A stretch of 64,000 nt of DNA from CAINVV01 sp038323575 (GTDB lineage: Bacteria; Bacteroidota; Bacteroidia; Bacteroidales; Prolixibacteraceae): NCBI GenBank assembly GCA_038323575.1, contig JBBQHB010000017.1:1-64000 (forward strand). Reading direction: 5' to 3'. The translations under genes were made by a program, and so were the position numbers. The notes below the pieces were generated by a model. The model was given only the letters and a program-made list of their open reading frames with translations. It was not told the origin of the DNA and did not search any database. Below are positions 8,240-17,715 of the stretch, one piece after another. The first letter of the stretch is position 1; every line of letters begins with the position of its first letter.

Positions 8240-9187
8240 ATTCTCTTCATGCCTGTCGTAGGCCATCACGATATCTTTGACCAGTTTGTGCCGGATAATG
8301 TCGGTATGGTCGAAATAGATGGTGGCAATTCCGTCGATTCCTTTCAGGATATTAAGTGCAAAGATCAGTCCGGACTGTTGTCTCCGGGGGAGATCGATCT
8401 GTGTAATATCGCCGGTGATCACATACTTGGTGTTAAGACCCATCCTGGTAAGGAACATTTTTAACTGGGGAACGGTGGTATTCTGTGCTTCATCCAGGAT
8501 GACAAAGGCGTTGCTGAGCGTTCTCCCGCGCATGAATGCCAAAGGTGCAATCTGGATAATTCCGTCTTTCAGATACTCCTCCAGTTTCTTCGCAGGAATC
8601 ATATCAAGCAGGGCATCATACAACGGCTGCAGATAAGGATCAATTTTCTCCCTCAGATCGCCTGGCAGGAAACCAAGGTTTTCACCTGCTTCAACAGCAG
8701 GCCGACTCAGGATAATTTTTTTTATTTCCCTGTTCTTTAGCAATTTAACTGCAAGTGCAATGGCGGTATAAGTCTTTCCGGTACCTGCAGGCCCGATGGC
8801 AAACATCAGGTCATAACCTGAACAACTCTCTACCAGCCTTTTTTGATTGAGCGTCCTGGCCCTGACCGGTTTACCTGCATTTCCGAACAGAAGTACATCG
8901 CTGCTGTTGAGTACACTCTGATCAGCAACCTCAGGATCGTTCATCATAATTTGATGAATGGTTTCATCGGAGAGGGTGTTGAAACGATAAAAATGTTCCA
9001 GCAACAATTGAAATTTTTGGGAAAAAAGGGTGACAAGCGCTTCACTGCCTTTAACTTTCAAAACATTTCCCCTTGCCACCACTGACAAATCAGGACAATA
9101 TTTTTTGATCAGATCCAGTTTGGAATTCCTAACTCCGTAGAAATCAGCAGGTTCGATACCGTCAAGTTGAAAAGAGTTTTCGATCAT
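8237..9187 (-). CDS. PhoH family ATPase
   Basis: PhoH-like proteins are cytoplasmic P-loop ATPases associated with RNA metabolism and stress. The Walker A motif is GPAGTGKT (about residue 128) and the Walker B segment is FVILDEAQNTT, followed by the sensor region KYVITGDITQIDLP, all diagnostic of PhoH. An N-terminal KH-like/PhoH leader precedes the ATPase core. I chose the ATG at 9187 (316 residues); the frame stays open 36 codons further but that part has no family character. It is followed by purC and is divergent from mazG across 125 bp. Single-copy housekeeping gene by appearance. Confidence 0.9.
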   Translation of the reverse strand: MIENSFQLDGIEPADFYGVRNSKLDLIKKYCPDLSVVARGNVLKVKGSEALVTLFSQKFQLLLEHFYRFNTLSDETIHQIMMNDPEVADQSVLNSSDVLLFGNAGKPVRARTLNQKRLVESCSGYDLMFAIGPAGTGKTYTAIALAVKLLKNREIKKIILSRPAVEAGENLGFLPGDLREKIDPYLQPLYDALLDMIPAKKLEEYLKDGIIQIAPLAFMRGRTLSNAFVILDEAQNTTVPQLKMFLTRMGLNTKYVITGDITQIDLPRRQQSGLIFALNILKGIDGIATIYFDHTDIIRHKLVKDIVMAYDRHEEN

Positions 9188-9312
9188 AGGGCGCAAATTC
9201 CGGGAAAGAATATTCTGCAAATTAAATATTTTTTTGATACTGTTTCCAGATAGGCTGCAAGGAAAATTAAAACCTGCAAAAGTGTATCTTCGCAAATATC
9301 AAAATCAAAAGG

Positions 9313-10113
9313 ATGAACAGGGAAGAAAAAATGGAGGCCTTTGGGAAACTTCTTTCAGTGATGGACGAGCTTCGTGAAAAATGTCCGTGGGATCGCGAAC
9401 AGACCAATGAAACTCTGCGTAAACTAACCATTGAAGAGGTTTATGAGCTTGGAGATGCCATACTGGAAAACAATGCCCCGGAGATAAAAAAAGAACTTGG
9501 CGATATTTTGCTGCACATTGTGTTTTTTGCCAAAATAGGGGAGGAGAAAGGCCAGTTCGATATTGGAGATGTTATTAATAACCTGATTGACAAATTGATA
9601 TATCGCCACCCCCATGTTTTTGGCACGACAGAAGTCAACAATTCTGAACAGGTCATTCAAAATTGGGAAGCGCTCAAATTAAAGGAGAAAGGCGGAAACA
9701 AGCGGGTACTTGACGGAGTGCCAATGGCGCTTCCTGCGCTTGTCAAGGCCAACCGGATCCAGGAGAAGGTGAGGGGGGTAGGTTTTGACTGGGAATTCAA
9801 AGAGCAGGTCTGGGAAAAAGTAAGGGAAGAACTGGCTGAACTGGAAGAGGAAGTCATTGCCGGTCGTGTCAAAGAGATGGAACTGGAAATGGGTGACCTG
9901 ATGTTTTCAATAGTTAATGTCGCCAGGCTTTACAGCATAGACCCTGAAAGTGCCCTGGAAAGAACCAATCAGAAATTTATCCGCCGCTTCAATTACCTTG
10001 AAGAACAGACTATGTTAAAAGGAAAATCTCTTCATGGGATGACCCTTGAAGAGATGGATGTATATTGGAATGAAGCCAAGAAACTGAACAAAAACCAGGA
10101 AATTACTCCTTAG
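9313..10113 (+). CDS. mazG: Nucleoside triphosphate pyrophosphohydrolase MazG
   Basis: MazG hydrolyses (d)NTPs to the monophosphate and pyrophosphate, removing damaged nucleotides and damping the stringent response. This is the two-domain form (266 residues). The first domain has the helix pair with metal ligands in LTIEEVYELGDAI and ELGDILLHIVF, and the second repeats the pattern in REELAELEEEV and ELEMGDLMFSIVN. The start MNREEKMEAFGKLL fits the family exactly. The last 11 bp overlap the 3' end of the convergent clpC. No toxin-antitoxin partner is beside it. Confidence 0.93.
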   Translation: MNREEKMEAFGKLLSVMDELREKCPWDREQTNETLRKLTIEEVYELGDAILENNAPEIKKELGDILLHIVFFAKIGEEKGQFDIGDVINNLIDKLIYRHPHVFGTTEVNNSEQVIQNWEALKLKEKGGNKRVLDGVPMALPALVKANRIQEKVRGVGFDWEFKEQVWEKVREELAELEEEVIAGRVKEMELEMGDLMFSIVNVARLYSIDPESALERTNQKFIRRFNYLEEQTMLKGKSLHGMTLEEMDVYWNEAKKLNKNQEITP

Positions 10114-12676
10114 TTTCTGCCGGTAACTCCGGTGCATCGTGCGTTTCGGTTGTAAAGGCCTGGACCGGAACGATCTTTGCTACAATTTTATCGCTTGTTT
10201 CATTCAAATTAATTGAAATTGTATCCCCTTCCTTGATATCACTGCCAATGATGACTTCGGCAATTTCATCCTCCAGGTATTTCTGGATGGCACGCTTCAG
10301 CGGACGGGCACCAAACTGAGGATCAAATCCCTTTTCTGCAATGAAATCTTTGGCTTCAGGTGAGATCTCCAATTTGTATTTCAGGGTTTCAACCCTTTGG
10401 TAGAACCCTTTCAGTTCAATGTCAATAATTTGATTTATATGACTCTTTTCCAAAGCATTAAACATTACAACGTCGTCAACCCTGTTTAAAAATTCAGGTG
10501 CAAAAGCACGCTTCAAGGCTTTTTGAATAACGAATTTGTTGTGTTCATTTTCTTCTTCAGCAGATGACCTGGTATTGAAACCTACACCCTGACCGAAGTC
10601 TTTTAACTGGCGGGTTCCGATATTGGAGGTCATGATAAGGATGGTATTTCTGAAATCTATCTTCCGGCCAAGACTGTCAGTCAGACGGCCTTCATCCATT
10701 ACCTGAAGCAATATGTTGAATACGTCTGGGTGTGCTTTCTCAATTTCATCCAGCAAGATGACGGCATATGGCTTCCTTCTCACTTTTTCGGTGAGCTGCC
10801 CGCCTTCTTCATAACCAACATATCCCGGAGGAGCTCCGACGAGCCTTGATACAGAGAATTTTTCCATGTATTCGCTCATATCGACGCGAATCAATGCATC
10901 TGTTGTATCAAAAAGATACTGGGCCAAAACCTTGGCTAATTGCGTTTTACCGACACCGGTAGGACCAAGGAAAATAAATGAACCAATCGGCTTGTTCGGA
11001 TCCTTCAGTCCGGCCCTGTTTCGTTGTATCGCCTTTGTGATTTTCTCGACTGCCTCGTCCTGACCGATGATATTTTTCTTCATATCCTCGTACATCACCT
11101 GGAGCCGTTTGCCTTCAGCCTGGGCAATCTTTTGCACAGGAATACCTGACATCATGGCAACAATGTCAGCCACCTCGGGCTCATCTACCATCTCGCGATG
11201 GCTTTCCAGCTCTTTCTCCCAAATTTCTTTTTCTTTTTCAACAAGGTTAAGGAGATTTTTTTCATTGTCGCGGTAACTGGCTGCCAGTTCGAAATTCTGA
11301 CCTTTCACAGCCAAAATCTTTGCAGCACGCACTTCTTCAATCTTCTCTTCCAGTTTTATTATACGCTCGGGAACGGAAATATTGGAAATGTGTACCCTTG
11401 AGCCTGATTCATCCAGTGCATCAATTGCCTTGTCAGGCAGATGCCTGTCGGATATGTACCTGGCTGTCAGCCTGACGCAAGCTTCTATAGCCTCCGGTGT
11501 ATAGGTGACATTGTGGTGATCTTCGTAGCGCTCTTTTATATTGTGTAATATTTCAATGGTCTCTTCAACCGAGGTTGGTTCAACCAACACCTTCTGAAAA
11601 CGTCTTTCCAGGGCACCATCTTTTTCAATGTGCTGCCTGTATTCGTCCAACGTTGTTGCTCCGATGCATTGAATGTCACCCCTGGCCAATGCAGGTTTGA
11701 GCATATTGGCTGCATCCAGCGAGCCGGTTGCACCGCCGGCACCTACAATGGTGTGAATTTCGTCGATGAACAGAATGATGTTATCCACCTTAGCAAGTTC
11801 GTTAAGAATGGCTTTCATCCGCTCCTCAAATTGTCCGCGGTATTTCGTGCCGGCAACAATAGAGGCAAGGTCGAGGCTTATCACTCTTTTGTCGAATAAA
11901 ATACGGGATACTTTTCTTTGCGATATCCGCAAGGCAAGTCCTTCAACAATGGCTGATTTACCTACACCGGGTTCTCCGATTAAAACAGGATTGTTCTTCT
12001 TTCTCCTGCTGAGAATCTGGGCTATCCGCTGGATCTCAATTTCACGTCCAACGATCGGGTCCAGACTTCCTTCCATGGCAGCCTTGGTTATGTCTACACC
12101 AAAATTGTCCAATACTGGTGTATCGGTCTTTGGATTCGCATTTCCTTTTTGACTCTGAGAGGAGCCGGAACTGCTTCCTCCGCTGCGGCCAAACATATCG
12201 TCCTGATCATCACCTTCTTCAGGGAAATCCGACTTGTTTTCTATTCTTGACAATTCCACAATCTTGGTTTTAACTTCGTCGTAATTAACATCATTTTTCT
12301 TGAAAAGCTCTAATACCAAACCATCTTTCTCTTTTAAAATAGCCAGTAGTAAATGGCCGGTATTGACCGTATCCTCATTCAGTGACCTGGCCTCCAAAAA
12401 CACAATTTTTAAAGTTCGTTCCGTATTTTTCAGGAGTGGGATAGAGGCATCCATCGGTAAAGAAGACCCTTTTTTCAGATGAAGTTCGAGTTCGCTTTTC
12501 AACCTTGAAAAATCCAAACCCAAATGTTTCATCGTATCAATAGCGATACCTTCACCATCACGGAGAATTCCAAGAAACAAATGTTCAGTGCTTATATGAT
12601 CATTGCCCAAACGGATTGCTTCTTCACGACTGTATGTCAAAACATCCTTGATCCTGGGCGAAAATTTTGAGTCCAT
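10103..12676 (-). CDS. clpC: ATP-dependent Clp protease ATPase ClpC
   Basis: ClpC is an AAA+ unfoldase that feeds substrates to ClpP. Two Clp N-terminal repeats (residues 1-145) are followed by AAA1 with Walker A GEPGVGKS (about 233), a middle UVR-type coiled segment around residues 440-475 (VKGQNFELAASYRD), and AAA2 with Walker A GPTGVGKT (about 569) and the C-terminal D2 domain. A glycine/serine-rich linker with an acidic patch lies near residues 155-180. 857 residues is normal for the Bacteroidota form. It is divergent from gyrA and overlaps the mazG stop by 11 bp. Substrate adaptors are not in the window. Confidence 0.95.
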   Translation of the reverse strand: MDSKFSPRIKDVLTYSREEAIRLGNDHISTEHLFLGILRDGEGIAIDTMKHLGLDFSRLKSELELHLKKGSSLPMDASIPLLKNTERTLKIVFLEARSLNEDTVNTGHLLLAILKEKDGLVLELFKKNDVNYDEVKTKIVELSRIENKSDFPEEGDDQDDMFGRSGGSSSGSSQSQKGNANPKTDTPVLDNFGVDITKAAMEGSLDPIVGREIEIQRIAQILSRRKKNNPVLIGEPGVGKSAIVEGLALRISQRKVSRILFDKRVISLDLASIVAGTKYRGQFEERMKAILNELAKVDNIILFIDEIHTIVGAGGATGSLDAANMLKPALARGDIQCIGATTLDEYRQHIEKDGALERRFQKVLVEPTSVEETIEILHNIKERYEDHHNVTYTPEAIEACVRLTARYISDRHLPDKAIDALDESGSRVHISNISVPERIIKLEEKIEEVRAAKILAVKGQNFELAASYRDNEKNLLNLVEKEKEIWEKELESHREMVDEPEVADIVAMMSGIPVQKIAQAEGKRLQVMYEDMKKNIIGQDEAVEKITKAIQRNRAGLKDPNKPIGSFIFLGPTGVGKTQLAKVLAQYLFDTTDALIRVDMSEYMEKFSVSRLVGAPPGYVGYEEGGQLTEKVRRKPYAVILLDEIEKAHPDVFNILLQVMDEGRLTDSLGRKIDFRNTILIMTSNIGTRQLKDFGQGVGFNTRSSAEEENEHNKFVIQKALKRAFAPEFLNRVDDVVMFNALEKSHINQIIDIELKGFYQRVETLKYKLEISPEAKDFIAEKGFDPQFGARPLKRAIQKYLEDEIAEVIIGSDIKEGDTISINLNETSDKIVAKIVPVQAFTTETHDAPELPAETKE

Positions 12677-12807
12677 CTTATAGTTTTATAAACGTTTATC
12701 AAAAATCGTACCAACAAAATAACAAATAAATATAATCAAAAGTTTCATGTAAAGAAAATAACAAAGATTTAATCTGATTCATATTCCCTGATTAACTTAA
12801 AAATGCT

Positions 12808-12815
12808 TATTTTTG
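12808..12815 (+). promoter_or_regulatory. -7 promoter box for gyrA
   Basis: TATTTTTG matches TAnnTTTG perfectly, 40 nt before the gyrA ATG, in the gyrA/clpC divergent spacer. No good -33 TTTG is visible at the expected distance. Confidence 0.55.
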
Positions 12816-12855
12816 TGTTGCTTTTTTGACAAATTTAAATACAAATAAGATCTAT

Positions 12856-15381
12856 ATGTCTGATTCAGAAAGAATTATTCCGATTAATATTGAAGAGCAA
12901 ATGAAAACAGCCTATATTGACTACTCAATGTCGGTTATTGTCTCAAGAGCTCTGCCTGATGTACGTGACGGGTTGAAACCTGTGCACCGCAGGGTATTGT
13001 TCGGAATGAGCGAGTTAGGTAATTTTTCCAACAGACCGTATAAAAAATCAGCCAGAATCGTGGGTGAGGTTTTGGGAAAATACCATCCCCATGGTGACTC
13101 CTCCGTATATTATGCAATGGTACGGATGGCCCAGTTATGGTCTTTGCGTTACCCTTTGATTGACGGGCAGGGTAACTTCGGATCAGTTGACGGCGACAGT
13201 CCGGCCGCAATGCGGTACACTGAAGCCCGGCTGAAAAAAATTGCTGAGGAAGCCTTGGCTGATTTGGAAAAAAACACTGTGGATTTTCAGCCTAATTTTG
13301 ACGAATCATTGTCAGAACCTACTGTTCTCCCCACTAAATTTCCCAATCTCCTGATTAACGGTACTTCCGGCATTGCAGTTGGGATGGCCACCAATATGCC
13401 TCCTCATAATTTGACAGATACTATTGAAGCCATCATCGCCTACATTGATGATCATGAAATTTCGATGAATGCGTTGATTGACAAGATAAAAGCACCAGAT
13501 TTTCCAACCGGGGGAATTATCTACGGATATGCAGGAGTTCGTGAAGCTTTTGAAACCGGAAGGGGAAGAATTGTTGTACGTGGCCGCGCTGAAATTGAAA
13601 CTACTGAACACGGCAGGGAGAAACTGATCATTACAGAGATCCCTTATATGGTCAACAAAGCGGAGATGATCATAAAAATTGCTGAAATGGTCAATGAAAA
13701 GAAAATTGACGGTATCAGCAATATCAATGATGAATCCGACCGTACAGGGATGAGGATTGTTATAGACATCAAGCGTGAAGAGATGGCCAGTGTGGTTTTG
13801 AATAAACTATACAAATTTACGGCGCTTCAGACTGCGTTCAATGTCAACAACATTGCCCTTGTCAAAGGCAGACCGATGATGCTTAACCTGAAAGATCTTA
13901 TTCGCTATTTCGTTGAACACCGCCACGAAGTGGTGATAAGACGCACCCAGTACGACCTGGATCAGGCCGAGAAGAAAGCTCACATTCTCAGGGGTTTAAT
14001 CATTGCAATTGACAACCTGGATGCCGTAATTACCATTATCAGGGCGGCAAAAACTCCTGATGAAGCAAGGGAAAATCTTTGTTCAAATTTTGAACTGGAT
14101 GATATTCAGGCACGTGCAATACTTGATCTTCGTTTACAAAAATTGACAGGACTGGAACGTGATAAAATCCATGAGGATTATACCGAATTGTGTAAAATGA
14201 TCGATTGGTACAAAGAAGTTTTGGCAGAGGAACCACTTCGAATGAAGATTATCAAAGACGAACTGACCGAAATAAAGACTTTGTACGGTGACGAAAGAAG
14301 AACCGAGATCGTTTATGCCTCTGAAGAGTTCAATCCGGAAGATTTTTATGCCGATGAAGATATGGTAATTACCATTTCGCACATGGGTTATATTAAGCGT
14401 ACGCCGCTTACTGAATTCAGGACACAGTCGAGAGGAGGCATTGGTTCTAAAGGTTCAAGTACCCGGGATGAAGATTTCCTGGAACACATGTTCATAGCAA
14501 CCATGCACAATACGTTGCTGTTGTTCACTGAAAAGGGTAAATGTTTCTGGTTGAAAGTTTATGAAATTCCTGAAGGAACCAAAATTTCCAAGGGAAGAGC
14601 CATTCAGAACCTGATAAGCATCGAACCGGATGATCAGGTCAGAGCCTATATCAACGTTAAATCACTGAAGGACGAAGAATATATTAACAACAACTTCATT
14701 ATCCTTTGTACCAAAAAAGGAACTATTAAAAAGACCTCACTGGAAGCTTATTCCCGTCCCCGACAAAATGGGGTCAATGCAATAACTATCAGGGAGAACG
14801 ACCAGTTGCTGGAGGCAAGGTTAACCAATGGTGAGAATGAGATGATGCTCGCTGTCAAGTCAGGCAAGGCCATTCGCTTCCACGAAAAGCATGCACGCGC
14901 TATCGGCCGGACAGCATCCGGGGTAAGAGGAATTACTTTGGGAAGCGAAAACGATGAATTAGTTGGCATGGTTTGTGTTGTGAATGAAGAAGACGATATC
15001 CTGGTAGTATCTGAACACGGTTACGGTAAAAGATCCAAAATAGGGGATTACAGGGTGACCAACAGGGGTGGGAAAGGAGTTAAAACCATCAATGTAACAG
15101 AAAAAACAGGAGCTTTGGTGTCCATTAAAAATGTAACAGACGGTGATGATCTGATGATCATAACTGAAGCCGGAGTAACGATCAGGCTTTCGGTAGGAGA
15201 GATCAGGATGACCGGCAGGGCAGCCCAGGGAGTTAAATTGATCAACCTCAGGGAAGATGACAGCATTGCATCAGTTGCCAGGGTTGAAATAACTGAAATT
15301 GAATCAGTGCTTGCTGAAACAACAACCGATTCAGAAGAGATTGAAACAGATGAAAATACAATAGAAGGTGAACTCAATTAA
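12856..15381 (+). CDS. gyrA: DNA gyrase subunit A
   Basis: GyrA cuts and rejoins DNA so that gyrase can introduce negative supercoils. The N-terminal breakage-reunion domain contains RALPDVRDGLKPVHRR, the quinolone-resistance region YHPHGDSSVYYAMVRMAQ, and the active-site Tyr121 in AAMRYTEARL. The C-terminal half is a six-bladed pinwheel for DNA wrapping, with the GyrA-box-like QSRGGIGSKG near residue 535, and the tail is acidic. I chose the ATG at 12856 (841 residues); the frame extends 10 codons upstream to a TTG. Ser82 and Tyr86 occupy the positions of E. coli Ser83 and Asp87. The TPR gene starts 29 bp downstream, probably co-transcribed. Confidence 0.97.
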   Translation: MSDSERIIPINIEEQMKTAYIDYSMSVIVSRALPDVRDGLKPVHRRVLFGMSELGNFSNRPYKKSARIVGEVLGKYHPHGDSSVYYAMVRMAQLWSLRYPLIDGQGNFGSVDGDSPAAMRYTEARLKKIAEEALADLEKNTVDFQPNFDESLSEPTVLPTKFPNLLINGTSGIAVGMATNMPPHNLTDTIEAIIAYIDDHEISMNALIDKIKAPDFPTGGIIYGYAGVREAFETGRGRIVVRGRAEIETTEHGREKLIITEIPYMVNKAEMIIKIAEMVNEKKIDGISNINDESDRTGMRIVIDIKREEMASVVLNKLYKFTALQTAFNVNNIALVKGRPMMLNLKDLIRYFVEHRHEVVIRRTQYDLDQAEKKAHILRGLIIAIDNLDAVITIIRAAKTPDEARENLCSNFELDDIQARAILDLRLQKLTGLERDKIHEDYTELCKMIDWYKEVLAEEPLRMKIIKDELTEIKTLYGDERRTEIVYASEEFNPEDFYADEDMVITISHMGYIKRTPLTEFRTQSRGGIGSKGSSTRDEDFLEHMFIATMHNTLLLFTEKGKCFWLKVYEIPEGTKISKGRAIQNLISIEPDDQVRAYINVKSLKDEEYINNNFIILCTKKGTIKKTSLEAYSRPRQNGVNAITIRENDQLLEARLTNGENEMMLAVKSGKAIRFHEKHARAIGRTASGVRGITLGSENDELVGMVCVVNEEDDILVVSEHGYGKRSKIGDYRVTNRGGKGVKTINVTEKTGALVSIKNVTDGDDLMIITEAGVTIRLSVGEIRMTGRAAQGVKLINLREDDSIASVARVEITEIESVLAETTTDSEEIETDENTIEGELN

Positions 15382-15410
15382 TTAATAATTTAAATCAAAA
15401 ATTGTCCGTA

Positions 15411-16568
15411 ATGAAAAAAATTCTTTTAGTAGTGATCCTGCTCTCAGTGAACGGATTTCTGTTTGCACAAAAATCAAAAGTAAGCAGTGCTACGTCATAC
15501 AAAGAGAGTGGCAAGTTAGACAAAGCATGGGAAGCTATTCAGGAAGCTATAAATCCTGCTAACCCTAAATCAGAAAAAACCATTAACTGGTCAGACACCT
15601 GGGAGGCAAGAGGTGAAATTCTTGAAGCGATTTACAAATCCAAAGATGAAAATTTCAAAAAGCTGGTTGAGAACCCGCTGGAAGAAGCCTACAAATCTTT
15701 CCTGAAAGCAATTGAACTTGACCCAAAGGGTGGATCTCCAGCATTGAAAATCAAGCTATTAAGCAGCTTTATTCCGACATTGTCGAATGCTGCGATTGAA
15801 GCATTCCAGGCTCAGAAGTTTGAACAATCAAGCGATTATTTTGAGAAAGTATTGAACATTGAAGCAACGCCGCTTTTCAAAACTGACAATACGCTGGATA
15901 CCGCTATCATGTACAATACCGGGCTTGCATCAATGAATGCTAAACAGTATGATAAAGCGATCAAATACTTTAAATTGACTGCACAGCATGGTTACAATCC
16001 GGGATCGTCCTATTCTCAGATTATCAGTGCATACCAGCTTAAAGGAGACACTTTGACTGCTGTAGCCATCATGCAGGAGGCTTATGAAAAATATCCTAAT
16101 GACCAAAGTATTCTTGTTCAGTTAATTAACTATTATATTACTACCGGGAAGACCAGCGAGGCAATTATCTACCTGGATAAAGCCATTGCAAAAGAGAAAG
16201 ACAATCCGTCCTTCTATCTTGCTAAAGGAATAGCCCTTGATAAAATGGGCAAACAAGATGATGCCATCAAAGAATATGAACTGGCTATTAAGGTTAAGGC
16301 AGATTATGCCGATGCCTTTTATAACATCGGTGTGATTTATTTCAACCGCGGTGTAAAACAGTTTGATGTTGCAAATGCTGTTCCAACAAACGAGCAGGCC
16401 AGATTTGAGGCTGAGAAGAAAAAATCGGATGACGAATTTGTAAAAGCAGTTCCGTATTTGGAGAAAGCTGTTGAGTACAATCCTAAAGATACCTACATCA
16501 AAGATCAGTTGAAGAATTTGTACTATCGTTTGAAAATGATGGACAAGTTTGAAATGATGAATAAATAA
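15411..16568 (+). CDS. Exported tetratricopeptide repeat protein
   Basis: A 385-residue protein with a signal peptide (KKILLVVILLSVNGFLFAQ) and several tetratricopeptide repeats, for example AIMYNTGLASMNAKQYDKAI, SFYLAKGIALDKMGKQDDAI and ADAFYNIGVIYFNRG. TPRs form helical scaffolds for protein binding, so a periplasmic assembly or structural role is plausible, but no partner can be named. The ATG at 15411 is preferred to a TTG nine bases upstream because the signal peptide begins there. It follows gyrA closely, an arrangement I recall from other Bacteroidota, and ends in a strong intrinsic terminator. Confidence 0.85.
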   Translation: MKKILLVVILLSVNGFLFAQKSKVSSATSYKESGKLDKAWEAIQEAINPANPKSEKTINWSDTWEARGEILEAIYKSKDENFKKLVENPLEEAYKSFLKAIELDPKGGSPALKIKLLSSFIPTLSNAAIEAFQAQKFEQSSDYFEKVLNIEATPLFKTDNTLDTAIMYNTGLASMNAKQYDKAIKYFKLTAQHGYNPGSSYSQIISAYQLKGDTLTAVAIMQEAYEKYPNDQSILVQLINYYITTGKTSEAIIYLDKAIAKEKDNPSFYLAKGIALDKMGKQDDAIKEYELAIKVKADYADAFYNIGVIYFNRGVKQFDVANAVPTNEQARFEAEKKKSDDEFVKAVPYLEKAVEYNPKDTYIKDQLKNLYYRLKMMDKFEMMNK

Positions 16569-16575
16569 CAAAGGG

Positions 16576-16603
16576 AAAGGAGTCTGATTTTGACTCCTTT
16601 TTT
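16576..16603 (+). terminator. Intrinsic terminator after gyrA-TPR unit
   Basis: AAAGGAGTC and GACTCCTTT form a perfect 9-bp stem with a 7-nt loop, followed by a T-run, eight bases after the TPR stop codon. Confidence 0.9.
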
Positions 16604-16650
16604 ACCCTTACTTTATTTATCATAATATTAATTATAAGACAATCTATGAT

Positions 16651-16690
16651 AAGTGACTTAAGTGAGCTAAAGTGAGCTAAAGTGAACTAA
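16651..16690 (+). repeat. Decamer array AGTGAGCTAA, about 4 units
   Basis: Four adjacent 10-mers: AAGTGACTTA (diverged), AGTGAGCTAA, AGTGAGCTAA, AGTGAACTAA. It lies in the convergent spacer between the TPR gene and the glucosaminidase gene, after the terminator. Each of the last three units holds both TGA and TAA on the plus strand. Confidence 0.85.
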
Positions 16691-16770
16691 AGTACTTAGT
16701 GCGATAGCTGATTGGAGCATAACTCCAGGCACACTTCGGCAGTAGATCTGTTGGAAGCAGTCGGAATTTC

Positions 16771-17655
16771 TCAAAAATAATCAACAAAATAGCTCCTTAC
16801 CAACTGCATGTAATTCCTTTTGTATTCAAAATAATCCTTGTTGATGGTTATATTGTCATACTTTTCAAAATCGTTGGTTTTGATAATTGATTCCACCAAA
16901 GGCGGATATTCCTTCGTTTCGTGGTAACTTTTCATCAATTTTACCAGTGTGAAGGAGGAACCCCTCTCCCATCTTTTTTTTCTGAATTTTTCATAAGAAT
17001 TCAGTTTTGCTAAAAAAAAATAATAATGTTCAACAGATTGATTCACATCATTATAACTTCGTACGTAGACTTCAGCCCGTGTTTCCGGATTGGTAAATTT
17101 CCTGCGTTGTTCATCATTTGAAAACGACATAATTCCAAACGGATTATTGGCTTTTGAAAATACTCTAGAGGTTCCCCAGCCGGATTCCAGGACTGCCTGC
17201 GCCAGTACCAGACTGACAGGATGTGGATAAACCCTGATTTTCAGATCCTTGATGGATGTGGCATCATACTTTACCATCATATTTTTGAAAAACAACACAT
17301 CATCGGTTCTCAGCTTCCTCTTATTGATCATCCGGTTTTCGATGAACTCAAGGTGGGTTAAGATATCCAGCAACCTGTCTCTTTCAATTACGATAGCCGG
17401 CAGCAGATAATTGACAAATACCGTTTTCCTTATCTCTTCCGGAATGGTATCAAAATCCAGGGTACCGTTGTATTTTACGGGGATTAATGTAGATTGATCC
17501 TGACGCAGAATAGATTTACTGCTTACAATATGGATCTCATCAAACCTGATGTGGTATTCGGGAAATATGTAATTGTAGGAAGAAACTTCATTAATTACAA
17601 CAGACACAAAACCCACAAATAGTATTAAAAAAGTTATTTTGAGAGACTTAAGCAT
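16771..17655 (-). CDS. Bax-like glucosaminidase (GH73-type)
   Basis: Members of this family cleave between GlcNAc and MurNAc in peptidoglycan. An N-terminal hydrophobic segment (residues 5-22) serves as signal anchor or signal peptide. The glucosaminidase core has AQAVLESGWGTSRVFSKANN, where the Glu is the expected catalytic acid, followed by PFGIMSF and the conserved YNDVNQSVEHYYFFLAKL. The overall layout (294 residues, N-terminal spacer then catalytic domain) fits the Bax subfamily. It is the last gene after E2-E1-flavodoxin, 60 bp downstream of flavodoxin, with its own -7 box in the gap, so it may be transcribed independently. Confidence 0.85.
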   Translation of the reverse strand: MLKSLKITFLILFVGFVSVVINEVSSYNYIFPEYHIRFDEIHIVSSKSILRQDQSTLIPVKYNGTLDFDTIPEEIRKTVFVNYLLPAIVIERDRLLDILTHLEFIENRMINKRKLRTDDVLFFKNMMVKYDATSIKDLKIRVYPHPVSLVLAQAVLESGWGTSRVFSKANNPFGIMSFSNDEQRRKFTNPETRAEVYVRSYNDVNQSVEHYYFFLAKLNSYEKFRKKRWERGSSFTLVKLMKSYHETKEYPPLVESIIKTNDFEKYDNITINKDYFEYKRNYMQLVRSYFVDYF

Positions 17656-17689
17656 GAAAAAAAACTGGTTTTTTGTTAGCTTCGTATCC

Positions 17690-17697
17690 CAAAGATA
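17690..17697 (-). promoter_or_regulatory. -7 box for glucosaminidase gene
   Basis: On the minus strand TATCTTTG matches TAnnTTTG, 34 nt before the start codon, in the gap after the flavodoxin gene. Confidence 0.5.
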
Positions 17698-17715
17698 AAT
17701 ATAATATGTATTGGG

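Noticed and set aside
10103..10113. The mazG/clpC 11-bp tail overlap as a functional antisense device.
   Set aside because: Short convergent overlaps are common and give no evidence of regulation.
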